A stretch of 64,000 nucleotides of DNA from Canna indica. Lineage: Eukaryota; Streptophyta; Magnoliopsida; Zingiberales; Cannaceae. The stretch covers positions 57,512,001 to 57,576,000 of the forward strand of contig CP136891.1 of NCBI GenBank assembly GCA_034359265.1, read 5' to 3'. Both the position numbers and the translations under genes were made by a program. The notes under the pieces are model-generated. The model was not told the origin of the DNA and made no database searches. It saw nothing but the letters and a program-made list of their open reading frames with translations. Of the stretch, positions 45,610 through 58,141 are shown in pieces; positions within the stretch are counted from its first letter, which is position 1; each line of letters begins with the position of its first letter.

Positions 45610-47325
45610 TGATTCATTATCCTTATACGACCTCTACACAATCTTCATCCGAAGATTTTATAGTTGGAGTCACGGTGTCTATTCCCACTCCTACTGTACC
45701 GGTGATTGTTTCTACAACACCGTCTATAATTGCGTCATTTCCTATTACAGTTTCGCTAGAAACACCTACTACTCCTACACCTTCAGCGTCATCGGCACCG
45801 ACACCGATACCCTTGCCACCTTCAGTCCATTTGCATTTGATGCCATCAGCTCCTATTGTGCCATCTATGTCTACACATGACACATTTGCTCCTACACAAA
45901 GTGACAATACTTCACATCAAAGTCGAGGAAGAGGACCAAATCAGCCTTCACAACCGCCAGAGACACCAGATGATAGACACTTATTAATTATCGATAAGAA
46001 AATGTATATAATGAGATTTTCAAACTACCATCATATTTTTATATATAAGATCTACTAATTTGTGAATATTCTTTTTGCAGCTTTCTCGAGACAGAAGTGG
46101 TTCGAGATATTTCATCAATAATTAAGGCAAATTTCACGGGTGTATGGCCATATTGGTCTGAAGTACCATCACATCTGAAGGAGTTACTTTGGGATAAATT
46201 TAAGGTATTTGATTATGATAATCATATAACTATAATCTTTATCTTATGTTATATGTTGTTAATATATAAACTCATTACTGTAAGGAGTTAACTATTGTGT
46301 ATTTGTATTTCTCAAGCAGTTTATCATTGGGATCCTTCTCAAATCGATGAGGTTCGAGAAATATGGGATAGGATAGCTTGTCGACGCTTTTCTGATAATA
46401 TGTGTGATGCTAGAAACTATGCAAAAAGAAAAGCTAATACCGATGATATAAGCCGAACTAATGGTTTTGGCCCTCCATGGATACCTTCAGATATTTGGAA
46501 TCAGCTTATTACTGAGTATTGGATCACAGATAAATGGAGGAGAAAATCAGAAGTCGATCGTCATAATCGCAAGAAATAGGTAGATGGTGACATCACACGT
46601 CATACAGGTGGATCTATTTCATTTGTGGCTCATCGAAAAAAATTGGTATGATATTGATAATATTGTTGTCATACAAAATTAATATTAAGATTATTAATTA
46701 AATATTATTTATCATTTTTTTGTAGGAAGAAAATTGAATCGACCACCTACACATCTTGAGTTGTTTAAGCACACTCATAAGCGAAATAGAGGTGAGGGTG
46801 ACTATGTCGTCACCAGATCACAAAGAGTTGCGGTATGTACTTATTTTATAAGTGCTTATTTTTGAAATATAATTATTAACTAATTTTTAAAAAGTTGTAC
46901 AGGAGTCTTATGAAACATCGATTGTAGAGAAGTATGGCACAGATGTAACATTACATCCGGATTTTGATCCTGAAGAATGGATTAATGCCTCTGGACCTCC
47001 ATCTCATAATCGATTTTATGGTTGTGGATGTCGAGAGGGCAATAAATCCGTTATTGGTAGTAGCTCTGCAGGATCTCGTACAACCTCAAATTATGGGCAT
47101 GGTCGGACAGAAGATGAGTGGAACACGATGCAGAGGGAGATGACATCCATGCGACAGTACATTACTGATTTTGAGGCATCAATACAGTCACAAGTGCAGA
47201 CTCAAGTGCAATCACAAGTTCGTTTACTGTTGACACAATTTGGTTTTCCTATCATGCAATCAACAGATTCTCCTTCGAATTTTGCAGTACCACCTCCACC
47301 TCCACCTTCATCAGCTGGGCTATGA
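45610..47325 (+). pseudogene. CACTA TnpA-like protein (plant transposase, Ptta/En/Spm type)
   Basis: A Pro/Thr/Ser-rich start (45609-46000) ends in GRGPNQPSQPPETPDDRHLL. After an intron (acceptor TTTTGCAG, 46079) comes FLETEVVRDISSIIKANFTG with VWPYWSEVP. After a second intron comes YHWDPSQIDEVREIWDRIAC, NGFGPPWIPSDIWNQLITEY, and then PPTHLELFKHTHKR, VTRSQRVA, DFDPEEWINASGPPSHNR. A coiled-coil tail carries repeated SQVQTQVQ, followed by a PPPPPP end. The layout matches the PF03004 family. Phase breaks at ~46319 and a stop near 46579 indicate decay. In En/Spm, TnpA binds the subterminal repeats. Confidence 0.75.
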
Positions 47326-48320
47326 TTATGGTACGTTGCATCTCTCAATAGATAGACTCCATAATAAGCAGATCTCTCATTTTGATTGTTGATTAATCAA
47401 ACATAATCTAGCTCAACTGAACACTGCATCATATAGAATGTTCTTAAACTCAACATAAGATTCATTAAGCTCAACTAGACACCGTCATTAGGATTTATCA
47501 TATGATAGTTAGAATTTATTCTGACTCGTATAATTTTCAATAGTTTCTGTATATAACTTTAATTAAATTAGCATTTCCAATTTTAATGATGGTGTTTCTT
47601 CTTGGCTGCCACCAGCTTTTTTTTTTATCAGTTAAATTAGCATTTCCAATTAGCATTCCCATTTTTATCAGTTATCAATTGGGGATTCCGTGAACACATG
47701 CAACTGTCCACAAACTAAGAGTTGAACCATCAGCCAATTAAGCATAGCAAGTCAAGTTGGTTTTCCATTATTATCCACCACAACACTGTGGGCTCATATC
47801 TTGTCTTAGTTTTTGTTTAGGGGGGGTGGGTGGTAGTTGGAGTAACCTAACAATAATGCTTCTTTTAGCTCTAGCCTTTGACAAAGAAACCACTCTCATC
47901 ATGTGGCTGCATATTCAGAGAAGAACATTTATGGGTGGTTGGGGTCAACATTCTAGTCAGATTAGGCCCCAGCTTGAATCATGTCCATTCATCACTACAT
48001 GAACCTCATCTTGTGCTTGATTCTTATCTTCAAGATCATGCAAATGGTGGGCCGATGAATCCATAAATGGTCATAAATATGCATGTCTATGAATCATATT
48101 TCTTGCACATTACATAATTACAGATATTATATTCCTGCATGTCTATGTATCAGATGGTCATAAGTCTGCAAATTAAAAGAATTGCTACCAAAGAACCATG
48201 ACTATTCTCCTTGTCCCAGTAAGATTAGTTCTATCGCTCTTCTCTCACTGTACCCAAAGATGATGGATCCACATAATATCCAGTAATTGCTCAAAATGAT
48301 GGCTGCAAGTGGTACTTGGA
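47326..48320. other. Non-coding sequence 3' of TnpA
   Basis: No gene was recognised. Short open frames at 47757-48066 lack any family feature. Confidence 0.4.
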
Positions 48321-48715
48321 TTCTACATACCCCTCGGCCTCCCATAGGAATGTCCCAAATGCTACTGCCTCCAAGACTAGCATTGACAGGCCAAAGAATG
48401 TTATTGCCACAACTTCATCAGTTGGAGCTTCAAGGGACCCATCCTCTGCTATTCTACATACCCCTCGGCCTCCCATAGAAATGTCCCAAATGCTACTGCC
48501 TCCAAGACTAGCATTGACATGCCAAAGAATGTTATTGCCACAACTTCATCAATTGGAGCTTCAAGGGACCCATCCTCTACTATCCTTATGTCTGGCCTCC
48601 CAAACAAAGCATGTGTATGCTTTTCAATCAATGATATAGATTCCTTGGATCTAATGGTTGCATATCTCTGCAATGTCTCAACATCCAAGTACATCACATA
48701 GGACCTCAATCTATA
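48321..48715 (-). pseudogene. Unidentified exon-like fragment with internal duplication
   Basis: On minus, the frame 48709-48449 reads MRSYVMYLDVETLQRYATIR, KHTHALFGRPDIRIVEDGSL and VAFGTFLWEAEGYVE. The last ~44 residues are repeated once more (48476-48291) and continue as SKYHLQPSF. The DNA repeat has period 131 bp (units from 48321 and 48452). The composition looks like a real soluble-protein exon rather than noise, and the CACTA context suggests capture from a host gene. I do not recognise the family. Confidence 0.5.
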
Positions 48716-49425
48716 AGAATTAGACTCCTCACCATTGTCAAGTACATCACAAAGTCTAGTTCCATTTTACAAAAAAATGTATATATATTAAGTCTAGTTC
48801 TAATTACCAATATACTAGGTTATTCTGGAAAGAGTGATAAAACAAGTAGAGAAGTATTATGCAAGTTGTTGTGACTAGCTGTACTATATATCAATGCTAA
48901 ATTATGACCAATCAACATCTTCAATTTGTCAATTCTTCATTGCTAGTGTGTTTTCTTTGTGGATCAATGTTCTAAGATTTATTTGGTTCTAATATTAGTG
49001 TTCATCCAAGTGAATCAATTGGTATTTATTTGAGTTCTTTAGTTAATTTTTTTTCCAGTTTTTTCTTTTTATTTTCAGTACATATTTTAGTTCTTTTGTG
49101 TTGATATTATCAGGTTTATTAATATCTCTATAATATTTACATGCTGGTATATAAAGGATGAAAAGTTTTGATGTAAAGATATACTTTTTGGCAAAAAAGA
49201 ATCAGCGATATATACTTTATTTTAAAATTAGGAGATGTATTTGATGAATTTTGGAATCAATTGAAATCATATCTACTAACACAATACACTATGTATTTTG
49301 AAATTAGTTGCGAATTTAATTAAATGTATCATTATTGAGAGTATAAATGTAGTTGTGTGGATGATATGAAGTCAGGATTTGTGTGGTTGTGTGGTTGTGT
49401 AGTTGTGTCAAATTAAATATGGTAT
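48716..49425. other. AT-rich non-coding stretch in CACTA element 3
   Basis: No gene, repeat array or terminus was seen. A short TGTGTGGTTGTGTGGTTGTG run is at ~49380. Confidence 0.5.
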
Positions 49426-49429
49426 GTAT

Positions 49430-50100
49430 GAAATCCGGTGGTCATTTACCAATCGTATTGCCGACGAATACATTCTATTGGTAATACAAACGAAAATACC
49501 AACGAAATAGTAGACATTGGTAATACCGACAGACTCAAAATTCCGTTGGTAATACCAACAAATTAATATGTGCGTTGGTAATACCAACAGACACAAAATT
49601 TCGTTGGTAATATAAACGGATTAATATGTGCATTGGTAATAGCAACAGATGCAAAATTCCGTTGGTAATACAAACAGATTAATATGTGCGTTGGTAATAC
49701 CAACATACACAAAATTCCGTTGGTAATACAAACGAATTAATATGTGCGTTGGTAATACCAACAAATGCAAAATTTCGTTGGTAATACAAACAGATTAATA
49801 TGTGTGTTGGTAATACCAACAGACACAAAATTCCGTTGGTAATACCAACGGATTAATATGTGTGTTGGTAATACCAGCAGACTCAAAATTTCCGTTGGTA
49901 ATACCAACGGATTAATATGTGCGTTGGTAATACCAACATATTCAAATTTCTGTTGGTAATACCAACGGATTTTACGATATCTGTCGGTATTACCTAGCAA
50001 ATTTTACCAACAAATGTTATCGACAAAAGTATTCATCGGTAAAAATATTATCGACGGATTTTGGACTATTACCGACGGATTTAATCCGTCGGTGATAGCC
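49430..50100. repeat. Right subterminal repeat array of CACTA element 3
   Basis: About nine units of ~57-60 bp alternate GTTGGTAATACCAACAGACA and CCGTTGGTAATACAAACGGA with ATTAATATGTGCG spacers. Many are palindromic around TTGGTAATACCAA. They grade into the terminus-proximal CCGACGGATT/AATCCGTCGG palindrome. The density at this end far exceeds the left end. Confidence 0.9.
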
Positions 50101-50115
50101 TGTTTTTTTGTAGTG

Positions 50116-51180
50116 TGAATTTGAAATTTTATATTTTTTCTTTTTCATGTCTCTCTCCTTTCTCTAACATATCTTTTCTTTATCTCACGTAATCACATGT
50201 CTCATCTCTCTCTTTGTATTAGTTCATTTTTAATATTTATAATTTTGGATTTATTAGTTTTTAAGGTATTGAACTAGTTTTTATATTAGTTTATGTATTT
50301 TTGAAATTTCATTTCTTGAGTTTCCAATATTTTTTACTGAATTTTATTTATTTAATATTTTTAAATGTATCGAATTATTTTTATATTAGTTTATGAGTTT
50401 TTGAAATATCATTTTTTGAGTTTATTTTAAATAATATTTCTAAATTTGTGTAGTTTAAAATAATTAAAAAATCTATTTTCTAATTTGTTTTAATTTATTA
50501 TATAGCTTGAAATAATTTAGATTTTTTATTTTCTAATTTATTTCAATTTGTTACTTTATATAATTTGATTTTTATTTATAAAAATATTACTTTTTAAGGA
50601 GTTTTTTCTTTTATACATATTGGTAGATAATTTTTTTAATGTAATTAATATAGAATCTTATTAATTATGTCCGCTTAATTTTGAATTTTTTTAATTTCAA
50701 ATCTTATTGATTTTTTTTGAATTTTTGAATCTAATTTTTAATTTTAAATACTTAATTTCCAAATTTCTATATCAAACATATCTTATATAAAACACGATTC
50801 TTGATGATCACGTGTTGCTTCCACGTGTCATTATTATCTCACCATTTTATGCCTACTTAATTTGATTAATCTTTATTTTAATTAATTCTAAATTTTACTA
50901 ATTTTCTAAATCAATATTAATTATTTCCATATTTTGTATCTTGTTAATTATGTCGTCCTAATTCCAAAATTTTGAATATATTTAACTATGTTTGTTTAAT
51001 TTTAAATTTTTTAAATATATAATCTTATTAATTATGTCTACTTAATTTCGAATTTTATTAATTTTGAATTTTATTAATTATTTTTGAATTATTAAATTTA
51101 ACTTTTAATTTTAAATATTTAATTTTTAAATCTTATCTTATCTATATAAATTTATATAAAAGCAAGATACAAACCCAGTG
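50116..51180. other. AT-rich DNA with Helitron-like leader motif
   Basis: At ~50785-50850 the sequence CTTATATAAAACACG followed by CACGTGTTGCTTCCACGTGT matches the leader motif seen at 33310 and 58745. No gene was seen. Confidence 0.45.
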
Positions 51181-51822
51181 ACATCTTCAAAAGCTTTGTT
51201 TGCTGACATGTTAATTTTAAATTTTTTTCATATTTTTTTAATTTAAATAATTTTGTCTTTCTCTCGATTTAATGCCCCCACTTTTTGTGTTTAATACTCC
51301 ATTTATCTCTCTCTTTCTCTACCGGGCGGTTTATTAAATCTCACATCTTTTTAATTGCATGTAACTTCCTCTCTCACGTCTCCTCAACTTCCTCATGATT
51401 GTCTCAATTTTTTTTTAAATTATCTTTCTTTTAGTCTTCTCTCTCCTTAATTAGAGCAGTTACACTTATCTTTAAATTACTCTCCCACGTCCTTATCCTT
51501 AATTTACAGTAGTTACTCTCTGAGCGGTTTCAAGATCTTCCTTCTCCAATTCTAATGTGCAGTGTCCTAGAACTCGAGGAGGGGCCGACTCAATGGAGGT
51601 AGCCAATACGTATTCTCAATAAATACAATATTTTCTGTGTCGTCGTCTTCGCATATGCAGATGGGGTTTCGTCCACGTGGTGTCCAAAAAGAAAACCAAT
51701 TTGGTTTTCTTCCACCTTAAAAATGCTTCCTTTCTTGCTCCCTCCTTAAAAATGCCTCATCATCCCCTCTCACGAGCTACTCCACTTGAATATAACAGCG
51801 GACTTCGGCAGCAGCGGAGGAG

Positions 51823-52180
51823 ATGGACTTCGGTGGACTGATGGGCTTGGACGGTTTAGCGGGTGCCACTTCTAAGGCTGCTGGCCTCTTCTCCTCCTCC
51901 CTGCCTCCCTATGACACTCAAGTCAGCAGCCAAAGAGATCTCTTTGGATCCATTTTTGAGAAGCATGATAGGCTTACTGACCTCGGGGACCATGATTGGA
52001 GATCGCTCAAGATGGCCAAGTCTGAGCCATTGGTGACAGCACCCACAAAGACAGCTCCTTTCCTCCTTAGATCTAACTCCCATCCTCTCTTTCCTGATGG
52101 AGAGCAAAAGCTCAGCTTCTCATCAACATCCAAGCAACGTGACATGGTGCATGGTAGCCGCTGATGGGACTTTGCCATTG
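51823..52180 (+). pseudogene. Growth-regulating factor (GRF) N-terminal fragment
   Basis: The frame begins MDFGGLMGLDGLAGATSKAA and contains DHDWRSLKMAKSEP, FLLRSNSHPLFPDGEQKLSF and SST. This is the arrangement of the poorly conserved N-terminal exon of plant GRF transcription factors (MDFG start, DDWR-SK, LLRS, LSFSS). It ends at a stop after HGSR. Just after it, VAADGTLPL in another frame looks like the continuation, implying a frameshift. The diagnostic QLQ and WRC domains are absent downstream to the window's end. It is either a truncated gene copy or a first exon split from the rest by large insertions. A non-AT-rich leader (51540-51822) precedes it. Confidence 0.55.
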
Positions 52181-52239
52181 AATGAATGTATGATAATTTT
52201 TTGGTAAGTTTTTGAATGAATGGATTTAATTCAGTCATT

Positions 52240-52775
52240 AATGTTTACTATACTCTTAACAAGAGTAAGGTGTAAATTAAATAATCCATCAAACCCAGTG
52301 GAGATTCGACACCATCCCTCCTTTTAAAACTCAGGTTATATTATACACTATAAAGATGATCCTATGTGAGGCAAAGAAAAGCTGCAACTGGCATGTGACC
52401 TACCTCCTAAGTTCCCATCTTTCTCTTCACCACAATATTTATTTTCTTTTTAAAAATGTTTCTGTGGCAGCAAAATTGAAACGCCAATCATGCAAGTCTA
52501 TTTATCAGCATCAAGTTTGATCAGTAAAGGTAGATGAATATTTGAGATGGGATCAAGTTTTCAATTGTACAACTCCGTCATTGATTTGAATGCTTGGATA
52601 AGGAAAACATGGTAAGGATGGTGTTCTGACTACCAGCTTAAAGCTGCCTTTTCTATGTTATTCATAATTTTGGTTTAAGAAATAATAACCTATTAATAAT
52701 TTGGTGATGGAAAAAGGTATCCACCAATCTCTATTAATAATTTGATTGTTTGGGATAAGGAATTAATGATTTGAT
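52240..52775. other. Sequence between the GRF fragment and the solo LTR
   Basis: No coding signal. Possibly intronic or 3' sequence of the GRF copy. ATTAATAATTTGGTGATGG/ATTAATAATTTGATTGTTTG near 52693 and 52733 form a short direct repeat. Confidence 0.4.
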
Positions 52776-52780
52776 GATTG

Positions 52781-55647
52781 TGTCACGACCCAAAATCTAG
52801 GGTCACGTGACCGGCCAGAGTACATATCTGTACTCCGAAGCCTACCCAATTATGAATACCAATGCGGATATAATAATTAACAACCATGCAGAACACTGAC
52901 TGCAAAAGTGTAAATGCGTAAATCCAATGAAATATTTAGATTCCAATATGTTTACACATTCAGGTTATGCAAACAACATATGACAATATGCATAGACCCC
53001 TACAACTCGACTATGACCCAACGCATCACGAAACCTGCTTCCTGAGCTCGCCACCCCCAGCCGCGTCACATAGGTGCATCAGTACCTCTGTTCATCTAGA
53101 ACTGCAAGAAAAACTCAACAACAAAAAGAGTGTGAGTTCATAAAGAACTCAGCGAGTGGCTCGTTCCCGAGCCCTCTCCAAGTCATAAATCCAAACATAT
53201 TCCATATAATTCCAATCACCAAATATAATCTTAATGATCCAGACAAATATATATGTACAGGTGACTCACATGAAGAGAATACTACCATAGCCATAATCCA
53301 GTAAATTATATGTCCGTGTAGTTTATGTGAAAAGAAAAATCCAAACCAATATAGCAACCCAATGCACATACACCCAATTCATCCATATAAGTAATAAGCA
53401 TATCCATATAAGTAATAAGCATACTGCGCATGACCAACAATCCAAATAAAAAATAAACATCAAATGCATAATCAACCATTCCAAACAAGCCACCCGGGTC
53501 GATCGTTAGTGTGGCGGGCTAACAAGCTTCCCGGTCCAGGGACCCGTCGGTCCAATATCTAGGGACCCATCGGTCCTACGAGTCGATCACTGAGCCCTGC
53601 TCTGTCTCAGCGAGCTTCCTACCCATGCCACTCCGGGTCAATGGTTAGTGTGGCGGCTGATGAGCTTCTAGTCCAGAATAATCCACCAAGCATAAGCACA
53701 ACCACATTCATGACTAAGATAAATAATAACAACCATAAATAAACATATGTCTTAGTCTAAACCAAATCTCTTTGGACCATTATAGTCCTTGCTACCAGAC
53801 CCGGGTATGCGCACGCGCATCCCTAAATTAGCCCTACCCCGGGCTCTAACTTCTCAGTGGTGTAACCAACCATTATTAAGTATATCACAGTACACTACAA
53901 TTTTATTCACCACAATGACATTAAGTGTATAACCAACATAAACCTTATGTCTAGCATAGTCAAATTTGTAGTTTACCATCTAGAAAATTCTGAAATTTAT
54001 CCATGCTCTAAACTGAATTTAACCATGCTAATATTATAAAATTTAACAAGAATTAATTAGATAATTCCAAGCCGAAATGACCACTTAAATCTAGAATTGT
54101 TCATGCTTAAATGCCAAAATTAAGGTACAATACAAGATTCCCGCAAAACCGACAGCTAACAACCACAAGAGTCGATCCAAATCTCCAAACCACACTTTCA
54201 CCCTTGAATTATGTTTCCACACTTTAAAAGTGAAAATTAATCATTATAATTACAAAAATTAATCGTACTTCAATCTAAACACCAAGGTGTTCAAATTAGG
54301 AATTTCGTGAAGCCATTATCCCGAACTCGAAGGGGGTCAGCTGTAACCCCTAACTACACACCCGTCATCTTATTCATTGAAATTTAGAAAACAAGTTCGT
54401 AACTATTTCAATAAGAAATCCAAATATTCTGAAAAGAATTATCACCATAACAAACTAAGATTTCCAAGATAAATCTCTTCCCTTTAATTCTTTTACCCGA
54501 CTGGCCCTTCCTTACCTAAACCTCTATTTTATCTCCAACCATTCTTCAACAATGATTCATAGAGTCTCATGTAAATTTGGAATACAATTTTACCACAATA
54601 CTGAAAAATATATAAAAGACCTATTGAACGATCTCAGATCGGAAATCTGACACCACCATCGCGTTCAGCACGCGAAAACCAATAACTTTCATATTCATCT
54701 CTATCTCATCCAACATCTCTAAGATCAATTTCAAAAATACCCCAATAGTCTATATATACCAACTCATTTCTTACAATACAACTCTCTTTTTATGTTTATT
54801 AATTTCTAATAAAACTCCCCTCTTCCGTCAGATGCCCCCGACGCCGCCTCTACTCCTCTCTCATCTCCATGCCGAGCGGCCCTTTAGCCATCGAACGATC
54901 ACCCTCTTCCATCATCCCTCTCCACGGCCCCCAGCGCCAGCGAGGCACCGGCTACAAGCCGGAGACCACGACGATCTCCTCACGGTAGCCGCGCTTGCTG
55001 CCACAAAGCAGGCAGCAGTGCATGCTACCTCGTCGGGTCCGGCGTCACAAGCGGGTGGGATGCCTCGCCGGTCATCGTGATTGTCATTTCCCCTTCCGGC
55101 CACCTCCGATTCAACCAACTTCCTTAATCAACACACAATTTCACCACTAGTAAACTAACAAGAAACGAAATAAAAATCACAATAAAGCCACTCACTTAGA
55201 TTAGGAGATGAAGTGAAGATCTCGATGAAGCTTCACGAGTAAAAACTCTGGCGACGAGGAATCCATCTACCACCAGGGTACTGCGCCTCCTTCTCCCATG
55301 TTTGGGGCGACGTGCGGCTCCCTTCTTCCAACCGTACGGTCGCCTAGCCCCTCTCTCTCTATATATATTTCTTCTTCTTCTTCTTCTTTTTGCTAATTAC
55401 AAATTTGCCCCTCCACTAAGTTATAATTACTTAAGTTGGTCTATTGACTTAACCAAACCACGTTCTGAGTGGTTCCTGGGCCCGCCTCAAACCCAAAGTC
55501 TAATTTGATTAAATCTAACATAAGTTTCTTATGCACAAGGGCCATACCTCATATCGCACACTACGATTCACTCGGCCCGCTCCAATGTGCAACTCATTTT
55601 TTTTTTCAAAACTCATAAAATTTAATTTAATTAGCACGGGTATTACA
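52781..55647 (-). mobile_element. Solo gypsy LTR, 2867 bp, with perfect 5 bp target duplication
   Basis: On plus it runs from TGTCACGACCC to GGGTATTACA; on minus it begins TGTAATACCC and ends GTCGTGACA. Both flanks are GATTG (52776-52780 and 55648-55652). There is no internal domain, no primer site and no second LTR, so this is a product of LTR-LTR recombination. It belongs to the same broad family as 9789-12407 (GGGTCACGTGACCGGCCAG shared) but is diverged inside. A GC-rich block (54830-55080) and a TATA-like CTATATATAT (~55365) are present. The open frames here are not genes. Confidence 0.95.
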
Positions 55648-55652
55648 GATTG

Positions 55653-56350
55653 CATTAAGAAATCTTATGCTTGGGTTTTTTTTTTCTCTTCGTTCATTGA
55701 CTCACATAGTCATATCTAATAATTTTGTGCCCTTAAAGGTTAATCTAAAGTACCAAAGAATTATGAATTCTATCATACTCTGTTAAATTCTTCTTAGAAC
55801 TTTTACGTTGGAACCTTTATGTTAAAGGAGAAGAATCATGTTTCCCTAAGAAGGGAAATTGTCTTGTTAGAACTTAGCGATAGCATAGGGCATCTAAGAC
55901 ACTTTGAAAATATGTGTGGATGTGGAAGTTGAAAGTGTGTATGATTCAGTGTCTCTATTTTTTGGGATAAATAAAGCTATAATGCAAACTGATTGTTGAG
56001 ACTGCATATGAGTTTTTTCACAAACAACTACATAAATAATAGAGCATTGAATTTGAGTTAGATGGCATACGAGCACAAATCACTTTGATTAGTTGCTTTA
56101 GGCACAAATCATTTAAAAAAGTTTATTGCATTGGTTAATAGAATTTGATCGGTCTAATTAATATTATCAGTTTCACCTTAAATATTTTAGTTATGTCATT
56201 GATTTGAGCATACAAAGTTGATGACTCAATGACGAATACAAGATGGGATAGTTGTCCCTACTGAAAAATTTTAAAACCCTATATATTATACTCTTAGTAT
56301 TTGAGTTTTGCCCCTAATGAAAAAATTAATGTTGCCTTGTATAGTTGTAT
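55653..56350. other. Unassigned intergenic DNA
   Basis: No gene was seen. The last part (56200-56340) includes GATGGGATAGTTGTCCCTAC and TTTTGCCCCTAATGAAA text that may be an old LTR-element remnant, without motif support. Confidence 0.4.
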
Positions 56351-56379
56351 ATAGAATAAACCTTATCTTATATATTATA

Positions 56380-58106
56380 TATTATATAAAATACATCTTC
56401 ATATGGACATGTCTCGCTTCCACATGAATCCGGGTTTCCTCCAAAAATAATTTCTATATATAATCTACCAATTAAATTAATTAATTTCAATTGTTATTAA
56501 TTGTTATTAATGCTAAATTTCTTAATTTAAAATTCCACTTAATTAACAATGATTATTTTTCAAATATAGCCGATTTAGTGGCTAATTAATTATTCTTAAT
56601 TTTTTAATTTTCACATTTATTTGATTATATTAATTAAATAAATTTTGAAAATTTGAAATTAGAAAATTAATATAAATTTTGAAATTTATATAAATTTACT
56701 TTTTCACTCTATTGTTTTACTTATTAATTATAATTCAAAAAAGTACATCTTAATTCCAATTTTTAAATTTCCAATCTTGTTTCTTAATTTCTAAATTTTA
56801 AATTCCAAATAAAGCCAATTTAAATTCCAATTAATTATTCTTAATTTTCTAATTTCCATATTTATTTAATTATATTAATTAAATCTAAATTTCTAACTTC
56901 CTAATTTCAAATTTTATATTAATTTCCTAATATCCTAATTTCAAAATTTATAAAAAAATTTCTTTTTCACTTTAATAATTTACATAATTTATAATCAGAA
57001 TTTAGTAATTAATTTCAAAAATCAATTGCTTAAAAATCTTATTAATTATAGGGAGATTTTCATTTTTCAAACTCTCTAATTTCAAATCTTATTTCTTAAT
57101 TTCCAAATTACAAATTCTAAATAAAACGGATTTAAATTATAACTTGATTTCCTAATTTTTGCCTTTATTTAATTATTTTAATTAAATTTAAATTAATATC
57201 TTCCTAATTTCGAAATTTATAATAATTTCGTAATTCCGAAATTTATAATAATTTTCTTTTTCACTTTGTTAATTTACTTAATTAGTAATCAAATTTTAGT
57301 AATTAATTTCTAAATTAATTACTTCAGAATATTATTAATTATAGTGAAATTTCCAATTTTAAAATATCCTAATTTTGAATTTCATATTAATTTTGATATG
57401 AATTGCACATTAATTCACTGCAAGACTACTAATAATTTTTATTTATTTATTTAATTTCACTAATCTTATGGATATCAATTTAATTTTTGTTATTTAATTT
57501 TACCCATCTCTAAATATATATTAAACCCATTACATTATTATTTTTCCTCCCCTCTTTGATTCTCCTTTACTCTTTCCATCTTTCTTCATTCCATTCCCTT
57601 CCCTTCCCTTTCCCTTTTCTTATTCCTCATATCTTCCCCAACCCGTTGCTGTCATATTTCATTTTGTAATCCAAAAAGATATCGCACTATCTTCTTAACT
57701 CTATTTTAAATAATTAAAATTTTCATTCATCGACTTGCATTTATCTATAGTTTTTGTGGTCATTTTTCTCCTCTCTTCCTAACTTTTCCTCGATTTTTAA
57801 TTTAATTTCTTTTGTACAATCTTTTGTGTGTTTATCTATATTAGTTTTTTTATGTTTTTGATTTTGAATTTATTATTATTTTGAATGTATTTATTTTTTA
57901 TATTAATTTTTAAATTTTTGAAATATCATTTCTTACGTTTGTTTTTTTAATAGAATTTTAAATTTATTTAGTTTCAAATGATTTATTTGGACTAATTTGT
58001 TTTAATATTATATCTATTTTATATTTGACTTTACAATATATCATTATTGACAAGACAACTCTACAATTTTTTTAATAATAATAATAATAATAATTTCTCT
58101 CTCCAA

Positions 58107-58141
<35 letters not shown>

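Larger units (their letters stand above)
33928..50115 (+). mobile_element. CACTA element 3, 16.2 kb, both termini present
   Basis: The left end is CACTACAAAAAATTTGAC and the right end, read in reverse, CACTACAAAAAAACAGG, giving a 12 bp shared terminus. Both ends carry the same subterminal motif family, TTGGTAATACCAACGGA and CCGTCGGTGATA. The flanks are TTA and TGA, one mismatch from a 3 bp target duplication. It encodes TnpD (41385-45413) and TnpA (45610-47325) in the usual order, both broken. It also contains a copia remnant, a nested TIR element, a UPL3-type fragment and another exon-like fragment. Confidence 0.88.

Noticed and set aside
49430..50100. Regularly spaced palindromic repeats resembling a CRISPR array
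   Set aside because: The spacers are themselves repeated, there are no cas genes, and the array sits at a CACTA terminus in a plant genome.
54832..55118. Pro/Ala-rich frames as a gene
   Set aside because: They sit inside the solo LTR. No conserved domain is visible.
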